Origin: Arthrobacter sp. P2b
GTDB taxonomy: Bacteria > Actinomycetota > Actinomycetes > Actinomycetales > Micrococcaceae
Direction of reading: 5' to 3'
Assembly (NCBI RefSeq): GCF_900168295.1
Contig: NZ_FVZL01000023.1
Location: 1-60,362, forward strand
DNA length: 60,362 bases
Shown one piece after another: positions 34,128 through 42,927 of this stretch. The translations under genes and the position numbers were made by a program. The notes below the pieces were generated by a model, which worked only from the letters and a program-made list of their open reading frames with translations, searched no databases and was not told where the DNA came from. How positions within the stretch are numbered: position 1 is the stretch's first letter; every line of letters starts with the position of its first letter.

Positions 34128-35537
34128 TCAGGACCCGCTGTCAGCACCTGCGGTAGGCCAGGAAGCGGGCCCGGCCGAACCGGCGTCGTACTCCTCAAGC
34201 GGGACGTCGTTGCGCTGCCAGGCCAGAAGCACCGGCTCAACAATCCGCCAGCAGTCCTCCGCGGTGTCGCCGCGGACAGACAGCAGGGGGTCACCGGCCA
34301 GCACGCCTTCCAGGACTTCGCCATAGGGGAGGAGTTCGGAGGCACTCAGTTCGGCCTGAAGGGTGGCCCGGCTCAGGCTGAAGATGTCTCCGGGGCCGTT
34401 GACATCGACGTCGAACTGCAAAGTATCCGGGCCGAAGCCGATCCGCAGCTGGTTTGGGGAGTCCACGCCTGTGAAGCCTTTGGGCAGGTGGGGGACCGGG
34501 CGGAACGTGACCACGGCTTCCTTGCGCTTGGCACCCAAAGCCTTGCCGGACCGCAGGACGAACGGGACATCCTTCCAGCGCCAGTTGTCGATCCCTATCC
34601 GGATCTCCGCGAGGGTTTCGGTTCCGCGGTCCGCGTCCACTCCCTCCTCCCTGGCGTAGTCCGGCACCGCCTTTCCTGCCACAGAGCCTGCGGTGTAGCG
34701 TGCCCTGCGGGTGGAGGCGGCGAAGGGGGCACGGACGCTGCTGGCCCGAAGAACGGCGGAGATGGCGTCGCGCAGGTCCCGCTCGCCCACGGTGGCCGGT
34801 GGCTCGATGGCCATCAGGGCCATGATCTGCAGCAGGTGGCTTTGGATCATGTCCCGGAGGGCGCCGGCGCCGTCGTAGTAGCGCGCCCGCCCTTCCAGGG
34901 CCAGGTCCTCGTCAAAGATGATTTCCACCTTTTCAATGTGGTGGCGGTTCCAGACGGGCTCAAGGAAGTTGTTGGCAAAGCGCAGGCCCAGGATGTTCAG
35001 CACGGTGGCCTTGCCCAGGAAGTGGTCAACCCGGTGGATGTGGTCCTCCGGAACAAGGCGGACCAGGGTCCGGTTAAGGGACCGTGCGGATTCCTCGCCC
35101 GACCCGAACGGTTTCTCCATTACCAGCCGCGTCCCGTCCGGGACGTCCTCGGGCTGCAAGGCCTCACACGCGAGCTGGCTGATCTTCGGGGGGAGCGCAA
35201 AATAGACGGCCACGGGCCCCTCGAGGCTGCGCAGCAGTGCGGCAAGGCCGCCGCCGGCGGTGACGTCCAGCTGATGGTAGACAGTTTCCTTTTCGAGCGC
35301 CTGAAGCGCTTCCTGTCCCTCGGCGGCGGCAGCGTCAGCTGCAGCGGCGAATGACGAATGCACCCTCTCCCGCCACTGTTCCGGGGTCCACGGATCAGAT
35401 CCCGCCCCGACGAGCCGCAGCCCTGCGGCGCGGCCCTTCGCCACCAGCCGCGCCAGCCCGGGCAGGAGGAGCCGGCCGGTGAGATCGCCGGAGGCACCGA
35501 GGATGAGCAGGGTTCTTACAGTTGTTTGGCTCGTCAT
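34128..35537 (-). CDS. zwf: Glucose-6-phosphate dehydrogenase homologue
   Basis: 469 aa. It oxidises glucose-6-phosphate to 6-phosphogluconolactone with NADP+. The Rossmann motif GASGDLT is at 14-20, the MEKPFG block at 140-145, and the active site RVDHFLGK at 169-176 (usual form RIDHYLGK) keeps the catalytic His and Lys. It is slightly shorter and more divergent than typical Zwf, so it may be a paralogue beside a main zwf elsewhere. It occupies the glnD position between glnK and ffh. TAGGGT at 35573-35578 on the minus strand is a candidate -10. Confidence 0.85.
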   Translation of the reverse strand: MTSQTTVRTLLILGASGDLTGRLLLPGLARLVAKGRAAGLRLVGAGSDPWTPEQWRERVHSSFAAAADAAAAEGQEALQALEKETVYHQLDVTAGGGLAALLRSLEGPVAVYFALPPKISQLACEALQPEDVPDGTRLVMEKPFGSGEESARSLNRTLVRLVPEDHIHRVDHFLGKATVLNILGLRFANNFLEPVWNRHHIEKVEIIFDEDLALEGRARYYDGAGALRDMIQSHLLQIMALMAIEPPATVGERDLRDAISAVLRASSVRAPFAASTRRARYTAGSVAGKAVPDYAREEGVDADRGTETLAEIRIGIDNWRWKDVPFVLRSGKALGAKRKEAVVTFRPVPHLPKGFTGVDSPNQLRIGFGPDTLQFDVDVNGPGDIFSLSRATLQAELSASELLPYGEVLEGVLAGDPLLSVRGDTAEDCWRIVEPVLLAWQRNDVPLEEYDAGSAGPASWPTAGADSGS

Positions 35538-35621
35538 TTTGCCAGCATGCCATCTTGGGTGCCCGACTTGGTACCCTAGATAGTCGAGTCCCGATCATCC
35601 ACTGAAAGAAGTGCACGGCGC

Positions 35622-37205
35622 GTGTTCAATTCACTCTCTGACCGGTTGACAGCAACCTTCAAGAATCTCCGCGGCAAAGGCCGCCTCACCGAGGCCGACG
35701 TCGATGCAACAGTCCGCGAGATCCGCCGCGCCCTTCTGGACGCCGACGTTGCAGTCCCCGTTGTCCGGGAATTCACGGGGCGGGTCCGCGAACGCGCCCT
35801 GGGCGCCGAGGTATCGGCCGCACTGAACCCGAGCCAGCAGATCGTCAAGATCGTCAACGAGGAACTCGTGGAGATCCTCGGCGGCGAGACCCGCCGCATC
35901 CGGCTGGCCAAAAACGGCCCCACGATCATCATGTTGGCCGGCCTGCAGGGTGCCGGTAAGACAACCCTGGCCGGCAAGCTGTCCAAGTGGCTGAAGGCGC
36001 AGGGCCACAGCCCCATGCTGGTGGCATGTGACCTGCAGCGACCCAACGCCGTCACCCAGTTGCAGGTGGTGGGCCAGCGCGCCAACGTGCCGGTGTTCGC
36101 GCCCCACCCGGGTGCCACCTCGTCCGAACTTGAGCACCCTGCGGGTGACCCCGTGGCGGTGGCGCGTGCCGGCGTCGAGGAAGCCCGCCAGAAGCTGCAC
36201 GACGTCGTCATCGTTGACACCGCGGGCCGCCTCGGCGTTGACGCCGACATGATGGAACAGGCACGCCAGATCCGCCGCGCCATCGTGCCCAACGAAGTCT
36301 TGTTCGTCATCGACGCCATGATCGGCCAGGACGCCGTGAACACGGCGCACGCCTTCGACGAAGGCGTCAACTTCACCGGCATCGTCCTCTCCAAGCTCGA
36401 CGGCGACGCCCGCGGTGGTGCCGCCCTGTCCGTAGCGTCGGTCACCGGTAAGCCCGTGATGTTCGCCTCCACCGGCGAGGGCCTGGACGACTTCGAGCTG
36501 TTCCACCCGGACCGGATGGCCTCGCGCATCCTGGACATGGGCGATGTCCTCACGCTCATCGAGCAGGCCGAAAAGTCCTGGGACAAAGATGAAGCTGCCC
36601 GGATGGCGAAGAAGTTCGCCGACCAGGAGGACTTCACCCTGGACGACTTCCTGGCCCAGATGCAGCAGATCCGCAACATGGGCTCCATGAAGAAGATGCT
36701 CATGATGATGCCCGGCGCGCAGAACATCCGCCAGCAGCTGGAGCAGTTCGACGAGCGCGAGATCGACCGCGTGGAAGCGATTGTCCGCTCCATGACACCG
36801 CACGAGCGCGTTGCGCCCAAGATCATCAACGGGTCCCGCCGCGCCCGCATCGCGCGCGGCTCCGGTGTGCACGTTTCCGAGGTCAACGGACTCCTGGAAC
36901 GATTCGCCCAGGCCCAGAAGATGATGAAGAAGATGGCCCAGGGCGGCATGCCGGGAATGCCCGGGATGCCCGGAATGCCCGGGGCGGGCGGCGGAGCCCG
37001 GAAGAACGCCAAGAACGCACCGAAGAAGAAGGCAAAGTCGGGCAACCCTGCAAAGGCCGCCCAGGAGCGCAAGGACGCCGAAGCACGGCGTGCCAATGCA
37101 GCCAAGGCCCTGCCCACCGGCGCGGCCTTCGGCCAGCAGGGGGGCGACTTCGATCCGTCCCAGCTGAACCTGCCCAAGGGCTTCGACAAGTTCCTCGGCA
37201 AGTAA
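35622..37205 (+). CDS. ffh: Signal recognition particle protein Ffh
   Basis: 527 aa with a GTG start. The N domain is followed by the G domain: GLQGAGKTT, DLQRPNAVTQL, DTAGR and SKLDGDARGG. The methionine-rich M domain binds 4.5S RNA and signal sequences (MKKMLMMM, SRRARIARGSG). The tail is long and basic, with a GMP tripeptide repeat. It works with FtsY in co-translational export. A strong palindrome follows. Confidence 0.97.
   Translation: MFNSLSDRLTATFKNLRGKGRLTEADVDATVREIRRALLDADVAVPVVREFTGRVRERALGAEVSAALNPSQQIVKIVNEELVEILGGETRRIRLAKNGPTIIMLAGLQGAGKTTLAGKLSKWLKAQGHSPMLVACDLQRPNAVTQLQVVGQRANVPVFAPHPGATSSELEHPAGDPVAVARAGVEEARQKLHDVVIVDTAGRLGVDADMMEQARQIRRAIVPNEVLFVIDAMIGQDAVNTAHAFDEGVNFTGIVLSKLDGDARGGAALSVASVTGKPVMFASTGEGLDDFELFHPDRMASRILDMGDVLTLIEQAEKSWDKDEAARMAKKFADQEDFTLDDFLAQMQQIRNMGSMKKMLMMMPGAQNIRQQLEQFDEREIDRVEAIVRSMTPHERVAPKIINGSRRARIARGSGVHVSEVNGLLERFAQAQKMMKKMAQGGMPGMPGMPGMPGAGGGARKNAKNAPKKKAKSGNPAKAAQERKDAEARRANAAKALPTGAAFGQQGGDFDPSQLNLPKGFDKFLGK
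36948..36983 (+). repeat. Four 9-bp tandem repeats in ffh
   Basis: Four copies of ATGCCNGGN encode (Met-Pro-Gly)4 after the M domain. The only variation is at third codon positions. This is a flexible linker, and its copy number is likely to vary between strains. Confidence 0.85.
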
Positions 37206-37223
37206 CAGCATCCCGACCAGGTA

Positions 37224-37265
37224 GCAGCAGGTGTCGTTTTGAGGGCTCAAAACGACACCTGCTGC
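37224..37265. terminator. Perfect 20-bp palindrome after ffh
   Basis: A 20-base arm (37224-37243) is perfectly complementary to 37246-37265 with only GG between. CGTTTGC follows. It ends the ffh transcript and may belong to a dispersed intergenic palindrome family. Confidence 0.7.
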
Positions 37266-37294
37266 CGTTTGCAGGGGTTGCCGGTGCCGTGGAA

Positions 37295-37300
37295 TAGGGT
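37295..37300 (+). promoter_or_regulatory. -10 hexamer of hydrolase gene (leaderless layout)
   Basis: TAGGGT, six bases (TGGGTC), then ATG 37307. No Shine-Dalgarno is present. Confidence 0.45.
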
Positions 37301-37306
37301 TGGGTC

Positions 37307-38041
37307 ATGTTCAAGCAGAGGGTAGTGTTCGTGCACGGCGCCGGAAGTTTCGGCGCCGCGGCCTGGCCGCGCCAACACGGTATGGCGCTGTCCTACGACG
37401 CACTGTTCCTGCGCCGCCACGGGTACGATCCCGTCGCCGAACCCGTGGAGTCCTCCTTCGCCGAGGACACGGCCATCGTGCTGCGGTCCCTGGCCGACGA
37501 CGGCCGCGGTGCCGCGGGCGGACACATCGTAGCTCATGCACAAGGGGCCATCGCCGCCATGATGGCCGCCGTCGAACGGCCAGACCTCGTCTATTCGCTG
37601 ACCCTCGTGGAGCCGGCGTGCCTCTCCCTTACAGCGGAACTGCCGGCCACAGCGGCCCATATCCGCCTAATGCAGCCGTTGTTCGACGTCCGCCGCCAAC
37701 TCAGCGACGAGGATTTCCAGCGGGAGTTCGTCCGGCGGGTCTACGCCACGGACCTCCAGGAGCCGGTCACTGCCGAGGAGAAGCGCTCGGCCAGGCGGCT
37801 GCGGCTGCAATCACCGTCGTGGGAGGCACCGCTGCACATCGTTCCGGGCGTCCCCACCCTGGTCCTGACCGGAGGATGGGAGCCCCTCTATGAGGAGATC
37901 GCCGGCTACCTCCGTGAGACGGGCGCCCTGCACCGCGTTGCTGCCGGGGGCCACCGGCCCCACGACTCACGGGACGGCGACCGCGCCATCCGCTCCTTCA
38001 TCAGCGAGGTCAGCAGGACCGAGCCTGCCAGGGCTTCCTGA
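37307..38041 (+). CDS. Alpha/beta-hydrolase fold protein lacking the nucleophile Ser
   Basis: 244 aa. The strand-turn VVFVHGAG supplies the oxyanion loop and VPTLVLTGGWEP the acid region, and a late His (GGHRPHDS) could complete a triad. The nucleophile elbow, normally GxSxG, reads AHAQG (A76-G80), with Ala78 where Ser is expected. It may be a non-catalytic binding protein or use another residue. It is monocistronic, between ffh and thiC. The substrate is unknown. Confidence 0.75.
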   Translation: MFKQRVVFVHGAGSFGAAAWPRQHGMALSYDALFLRRHGYDPVAEPVESSFAEDTAIVLRSLADDGRGAAGGHIVAHAQGAIAAMMAAVERPDLVYSLTLVEPACLSLTAELPATAAHIRLMQPLFDVRRQLSDEDFQREFVRRVYATDLQEPVTAEEKRSARRLRLQSPSWEAPLHIVPGVPTLVLTGGWEPLYEEIAGYLRETGALHRVAAGGHRPHDSRDGDRAIRSFISEVSRTEPARAS

Positions 38042-38112
38042 CCCCGGCCAGCACGCAGCCTTCCCGTCCGGCCGGCCCCCAATTGCCGGCCGGATGGGAA
38101 ACTCGAGGGGAG

Positions 38113-39948
38113 TCAGCTACGTCCCGCTGCCGGAACGTTCAGCTCCGGCAGGTACACCTTGGCCCCAGCGGCCATGAACTCCCGGCTCTTCGCGCGCATG
38201 CCTGAAGCCGCCTCGGCCAGGGCCGCCTGCGCCTCGGCGGACCCGTATTCGTCCCGGATGTCCTGGCTGATCCGCATGGAGCAGAACTTTGGCCCGCACA
38301 TCGAGCAGAAGTGGGCAGTCTTGGCCGGTTCCGCGGGGAGCGTCTCGTCGTGGAAAGCCTCGGCCGTCACCGGGTCCAGGGACAGCGCAAACTGGTCCCG
38401 CCAGCGGAACTCGAAGCGTGCCTTGGACAGCGCGTCGTCCCGCTCGTGCGCCCCCGGGTGGCCCTTGGCAAGGTCGGCGGCGTGGGCGGCGATCTTGTAG
38501 GTGATGACACCGGTTTTCACGTCGTCCCTGTTGGGCAGGCCCAGGTGTTCCTTCGGCGTGACGTAGCACAGCATTGCCGTGCCGTACCGGGCGATTTCCG
38601 TGGCGCCGATCGCGGACGTGATGTGGTCATAACCGGGAGCCACGTCAGTGACCAGCGGCCCGAGTGTGTAGAACGGTGCTCCCTTGCAGAGTTCCTGCTG
38701 CCGTTCGACGTTTTCCCGGACCAGGTGGAACGGAATGTGCCCCGGGCCCTCGACCATCACCTGCACGTCGTATTTCCAGGCCCGCTGGGTGAGCTCGGCC
38801 AGCGTGTCCAGCTCCGCGAACTGCGCGGCGTCATTGGCATCCGCCGTAGCTCCCGGCCGCAGGCCGTCGCCGAGGGAAAACGCGACGTCGTACCTGGCGA
38901 AGATTTCACACAGCTCGTCGAAGTGCGTGTACAGGAAGTTTTCCTGGTGGTGGGCCAGGCACCAGCCTGCCATGATGGAGCCTCCGCGCGAGACGATGCC
39001 CGTGACCCGGTTGGCGGTCAGCGGAACATACCGGAGCAGGACGCCGGCATGCACGGTCATGTAGTCCACACCCTGCTCGCACTGCTCGATCACGGTGTCG
39101 CGGAAAATCTCCCAGGTCAGCGCATTGGCTTCCCCGTTGACCTTCTCCAATGCCTGGTAGATGGGCACGGTGCCGATCGGGACGGGGGAGTTGCGGATGA
39201 TCCACTCCCGGGTGGTGTGGATGTCATCGCCGGTGGACAGGTCCATCACGGTGTCGGCCCCCCACTGGGTGGCCCACTGCAGCTTGTCCACTTCCTCGGC
39301 AATGGAACTGGTGACGGCCGAATTGCCGATATTGGCATTGATCTTGACCAGGAAGGCCTTACCGATGATCATCGGCTCAGACTCGGGATGGTTGATGTTG
39401 TTGGGAATGATGGCCCGGCCGGCCGCGATTTCACTGCGGACCAGCTCAACGTCGCAGTTCTCGCGCAGCGCCACGAAGCGCATCTCGGGGGTGATGATGC
39501 CCTGCCTGGCGTAGTGCATCTGCGTTACCGTCTCGCCCTCGACGGCGCGGCGGGGCACCGGCTGGGCCCCCTGCCACTCGGCGGAGGCTGCGCCGCGGCG
39601 GACAGCCGAGCGGCCGTCGTCGAGCAGGTTCCGCTCCCTGCCGCCGTACGCTTCGGTGTCGCCCCGCGCCACGATCCATTCGGACCGGAAGGGGCTGAGG
39701 CCGCGAACCGGATCGCTGCCCGGTCCGGCCGTCCGGTAGGTCCGGAAGGGCTCGTTCGGTTCCCCGTTGGGGGAAGGCTCCAGGGCAATTTCCGTTACGG
39801 GTACCCGGATTCCCGACTCTGCGTCTTCGATGAACGCCAGCGAATGCGACGTCAGGGACTGGGTGACCTGGCCTTCCGCCGCCCCACCGGCAAGGCTTTC
39901 GCGGGACTGATTCAGGGCAGGGGCCAGCTGTTCATTGGGTGTATTCAA
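38113..39948 (-). CDS. thiC: Phosphomethylpyrimidine synthase
   Basis: 611 aa. This radical-SAM enzyme converts aminoimidazole ribotide to HMP phosphate for thiamine. The C-terminal CxxCxxxxC cluster ligands are C548, C551 and C556. NINANIGNS, MDLSTGDD and the EGPGH block are intact. TTG 39948 follows the riboswitch at a distance fitting AAGGAAGTGAG as ribosome site. It is convergent with the hydrolase. Thiamine diphosphate should switch it off through the upstream riboswitch. Confidence 0.96.
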   Translation of the reverse strand: MNTPNEQLAPALNQSRESLAGGAAEGQVTQSLTSHSLAFIEDAESGIRVPVTEIALEPSPNGEPNEPFRTYRTAGPGSDPVRGLSPFRSEWIVARGDTEAYGGRERNLLDDGRSAVRRGAASAEWQGAQPVPRRAVEGETVTQMHYARQGIITPEMRFVALRENCDVELVRSEIAAGRAIIPNNINHPESEPMIIGKAFLVKINANIGNSAVTSSIAEEVDKLQWATQWGADTVMDLSTGDDIHTTREWIIRNSPVPIGTVPIYQALEKVNGEANALTWEIFRDTVIEQCEQGVDYMTVHAGVLLRYVPLTANRVTGIVSRGGSIMAGWCLAHHQENFLYTHFDELCEIFARYDVAFSLGDGLRPGATADANDAAQFAELDTLAELTQRAWKYDVQVMVEGPGHIPFHLVRENVERQQELCKGAPFYTLGPLVTDVAPGYDHITSAIGATEIARYGTAMLCYVTPKEHLGLPNRDDVKTGVITYKIAAHAADLAKGHPGAHERDDALSKARFEFRWRDQFALSLDPVTAEAFHDETLPAEPAKTAHFCSMCGPKFCSMRISQDIRDEYGSAEAQAALAEAASGMRAKSREFMAAGAKVYLPELNVPAAGRS

Positions 39949-39960
39949 GGAATACTCACT

Positions 39961-40044
39961 TCCTTCGCCGGCATTACCCGGACAGGTTCAACGGTCGCAG
40001 GCTGCGTCAGCCCGATCTCAGCCCCTGCAGGGGCACCCGTGTGG
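39961..40044 (-). ncRNA. TPP riboswitch controlling thiC
   Basis: On the minus strand the element contains ACGGGTGCCC, GGGGCTGAGA, a variable stem, then CCGTTGAACCTG and CCGGGTAATGCCGGCGAAGG. These are the conserved THI-box segments. The 3' end runs into AAGGAAGTGAG, the thiC ribosome-binding region, so control of translation initiation is likely. Confidence 0.95.
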
Positions 40045-40126
40045 TCAGGAAGAAAGCTACCACAGCCTTCCGGGAGGGGCTTGTCACATGGCCGGTGCTA
40101 GCCTGACTGGCGGGAAAAGGAGTCCA

Positions 40127-41209
40127 ATGCCGGAGATCATCGAATTCAGCGGCCCGGTGCTTGCCGGGCCGGACAGCGAGCGGCGGGGCCTGTGGTCCAT
40201 TGACGGGCTGTTGACCTTCACACGCCCGCCGCAGGTGCCGGACAAGGTGCTGGAGGGCTGGGTCCTGCCAGGTTTCGTGGATGCCCACTGCCACATCGGG
40301 CTCGGACCCGGCGGCCCGGTGGACGCTGCTGCCGCCGAAGACCAGGCCCGGGCAGACCTGGCGGCCGGCACCATGCTGGTCAGGGATGCCGGCTCCCCGG
40401 CCGACACCCGCTGGATGCAGGGCGGCCGGGACTTCCCGGTGCTGATCCGCGCTGGACGGCACGTTGCCCGGACCCGCCGATATCTTCGCGGTTTCGCCGA
40501 CGAGGTGGAACCGGAAGGCCTTGTGGAAGCCGTGCGCAAGCAGGCCCGCGACGGTGACGGCTGGGTCAAGCTCGTGGGGGACTGGATCGACCGCGGCATT
40601 GGCGACCTGGCGCCGTCCTTTCCTTCCGCCGTCGTGCGGGACGCGGTACAGGCGGCGCATGACGAAGGCGCCCGGGTCACCGCCCACTGCTTCGCTGAGG
40701 ACACCCTGGACCAGATGCTGGACGCCGGCATCGACTGCATCGAGCATGCCACCGGACTCCTGCCCCGGCATCTTCCCCGGTTCGCCGAACAGGGAGTGCC
40801 GATCGTCCCCACACTCATCAACATCGCGACGTTCCCGGACATCGCCGCCCAGGCCCGGCCCAAGTTTCCGCGGTACGCGGACCACATGCTGGCGCTGTGG
40901 GAGCGGCGGATGGAGCGGGTGGCGGAAGCTTACGGGGCCGGCGTGAGGATCTTCGCCGGCACGGACGCCGGCAGCGTCATCAACCACGGAAGAATCGCGG
41001 ACGAGATTTTGGCCCTGCATGAGGCCGGACTGCCCATGGCCGCTGCACTGGACGCAGCCTGCTGGTCAGCCCGCAAGTGGCTCGGTGCGGACGGCCTCCA
41101 CGAAGGGGCGCGCGCCGACGTCGTCCTCTGCAGCGAGGATCCGCTGACGGTACCCCGGACGATCAGCCAACTCGCCCATGTGGTGCTGGGAGGCCGCATC
41201 ATCCGCTAA
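40127..41209 (+). CDS. Amidohydrolase family protein
   Basis: 360 aa from ATG 40127, preceded by AAAGGAG. Metal-dependent hydrolase: VDAHCHIG (HxH), a Lys in WVKLVGDW, TAHCF, IEHATG and GTDAG give the usual two-metal set. It resembles imidazolonepropionase/prolidase-type amidohydrolases. The substrate cannot be told. It is divergent from thiC, with about 80 bases between the riboswitch and its start. Confidence 0.85.
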   Translation: MPEIIEFSGPVLAGPDSERRGLWSIDGLLTFTRPPQVPDKVLEGWVLPGFVDAHCHIGLGPGGPVDAAAAEDQARADLAAGTMLVRDAGSPADTRWMQGGRDFPVLIRAGRHVARTRRYLRGFADEVEPEGLVEAVRKQARDGDGWVKLVGDWIDRGIGDLAPSFPSAVVRDAVQAAHDEGARVTAHCFAEDTLDQMLDAGIDCIEHATGLLPRHLPRFAEQGVPIVPTLINIATFPDIAAQARPKFPRYADHMLALWERRMERVAEAYGAGVRIFAGTDAGSVINHGRIADEILALHEAGLPMAAALDAACWSARKWLGADGLHEGARADVVLCSEDPLTVPRTISQLAHVVLGGRIIR

Positions 41210-41312
41210 GGATATTTCCGGGCCGAAGCACTTGGAATAAATTGAAGCTTCAAGTAATTTTAACTGTGACAGGCCGCCCCATCCCGACGGCCGCCAGCAC
41301 AGGGAGCGTTCA

Positions 41313-42188
41313 ATGACTGCAGAAGCCACCAGCCAGGATCTTCTTCCTGCCGACCTCACCATGGGCACCGTCATGCTCAAGGTCGGCGACATGAAGGTCA
41401 TGACCGATTACTACCAGCGCGCCCTTGGCCTTGAGGTGGTCGCCGAGCAGGACGGCGGGCTGTACCTGGGGCGGCTGCAAAAGCCGCTGGTCCATCTTGC
41501 GCCCGCGCCCGGGCTGAACCTCCCGGGCAGGGGAGAAGCGGGCCTGTTCCACACCGCCCTGCTGTTCGAGGACCAGGCCTCCCTCGCGGCGACCATCGCC
41601 ACCGCCGCCCAATACGAGCCGCGGTCCTTCACCGGGAGCGCCGACCACCTGGTCAGCGAGGCCTTCTACTTCAACGACCCCGAAGGCAACGGCATAGAGC
41701 TCTACTGGGACCGGCCCCGCAGCAACTGGTCCTGGAACGGAACCGACGTGGTCATGGACAGCCTGGCCCTGCCGCCGCAGCGGTACCTTGAGCAGCACCT
41801 GACGGAGGATTCCCTGGAAGGGCAGCACAGGACAACCGCAGGAGTGGGCCACGTCCACCTCCAGGTGGGTGACGTGCAGTCCGCGCGCGATTTTTACGTC
41901 GGTGTCCTGGGGTTCGAAAAAACGGCCGGATGGCATGGCCAGGCCCTCTTCGTCTCCGCCGGCCGTTACCACCACCACATGGCCATGAATGTCTGGAACA
42001 GCCGCGGCGCGGGGCCGCGCAAGGACACGCTGGGCCTGGGTGAAGTCCTCATCGAGGTGCCCGCGGGTGACGACGTCGGCGCGTTGGCGGACCGCCTGAA
42101 GGTCGCCGGCGTGCGGGCCCACCACACCGGAGCCGAACTGCGGTTTGAAGACCCCTGGCGGAACAGCATCCGGGTAGCGGCACGCTGA
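41313..42188 (+). CDS. VOC (glyoxalase/extradiol dioxygenase-like) protein
   Basis: 291 aa with two vicinal-oxygen-chelate modules (about residues 15-130 and 170-285). Metal ligands are plausible at FHTALL, the GNGIELYWD Glu, GHVHLQVGD and HHHMAMN. It resembles CatE-type catechol 2,3-dioxygenases or glyoxalases. No aromatic-degradation genes are adjacent. About 100 bases of AT-rich DNA precede it. Confidence 0.82.
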   Translation: MTAEATSQDLLPADLTMGTVMLKVGDMKVMTDYYQRALGLEVVAEQDGGLYLGRLQKPLVHLAPAPGLNLPGRGEAGLFHTALLFEDQASLAATIATAAQYEPRSFTGSADHLVSEAFYFNDPEGNGIELYWDRPRSNWSWNGTDVVMDSLALPPQRYLEQHLTEDSLEGQHRTTAGVGHVHLQVGDVQSARDFYVGVLGFEKTAGWHGQALFVSAGRYHHHMAMNVWNSRGAGPRKDTLGLGEVLIEVPAGDDVGALADRLKVAGVRAHHTGAELRFEDPWRNSIRVAAR

Positions 42189-42282
42189 CCCGGGCGTTCC
42201 CGTACTAGGCTGAACCCGAACGGCCGGGCGGCAGGCATTGCTCCCGGCCGGCACCACCGTCAACGGAAGAAGGGTACTTCCC

Positions 42283-42723
42283 ATGGGCTTCACCGAGATC
42301 TTTGTCGCCACCCATGACGCCGCGCTCAAGCGTGCCGGCGTCTTGGACGAAGGCGGCAGTGCACCCGCCGGCCAGGCCGTCCGCATCCCGGGGATCAGTG
42401 ATTTCGAAGTTGAACAGCTGGGGGACCTCGCCGGTACTGCCGTGCACGCCGGCGGTGCCGACTATGAGCTGACCATGGTGGACGTGTCCAGCGATTCGCT
42501 GCTGGCCGTCCCGCCGGCCATGGTCCGCGCCCTGGCGGACCTGCTCTCGTATGAAACCGAAGGCGAAGGCAACATCCTTCATGATGTTGCCGCGCAGTGG
42601 GCAGCCCAGGACGACATGCCCTTCGGCGCAGACCAGGCGCGGACCTACGTGCAGCAGCTGGCTGAACTGGCCGGCAGCGTCGACGATTCGGAGCGGACGG
42701 GGCTCTACGTCTGGTCCGCCTGA
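42283..42723 (+). CDS. Hypothetical protein
   Basis: 146 aa from ATG 42283, preceded by AGAAGGG; in-frame TTG 42238 is less likely. Acidic and soluble, with no signal peptide, membrane segment or recognised motif. A TAGGCT -10-like element lies at 42207-42212. It sits alone upstream of the rpsP operon promoter. I do not recognise the family. Confidence 0.7.
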   Translation: MGFTEIFVATHDAALKRAGVLDEGGSAPAGQAVRIPGISDFEVEQLGDLAGTAVHAGGADYELTMVDVSSDSLLAVPPAMVRALADLLSYETEGEGNILHDVAAQWAAQDDMPFGADQARTYVQQLAELAGSVDDSERTGLYVWSA

Positions 42724-42765
42724 GCGGCCCGCCCCCGGCCATCTTCCGGCCGCCGCTGTGTCAAG

Positions 42766-42794
42766 TCGAAATCCCGTCGCTGATCTGGCACAAT
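42766..42794 (+). promoter_or_regulatory. Candidate promoter of the rpsP operon
   Basis: TCGAAA (42766-42771), a 17-base spacer and CACAAT (42789-42794), each four of six matches to consensus. It would give a 5' leader of about 127 bases before rpsP. No other gene lies in 42724-42927. Confidence 0.5.
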
Positions 42795-42927
42795 AAACAG
42801 GTACTCGATCTGCGTGGCCCCTCTCTCCGCGTCCGGATCCTGTCCTTCGAACCCGCAAGTACGGCCCGCCCCACGGGTGCAGAAAGCCGGGTTCACCCCC
42901 TTTTCTGAAACAGGAGTGACCACAAAA

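Noticed and set aside
36948..36983. 9-bp tandem repeat as a non-coding minisatellite
   Set aside because: It encodes an in-frame Met-Pro-Gly linker within Ffh.
35576..37250. Two long antisense frames across ffh (541 and 539 codons)
   Set aside because: Both are opposite the unmistakable Ffh coding frame and have no recognisable motif.
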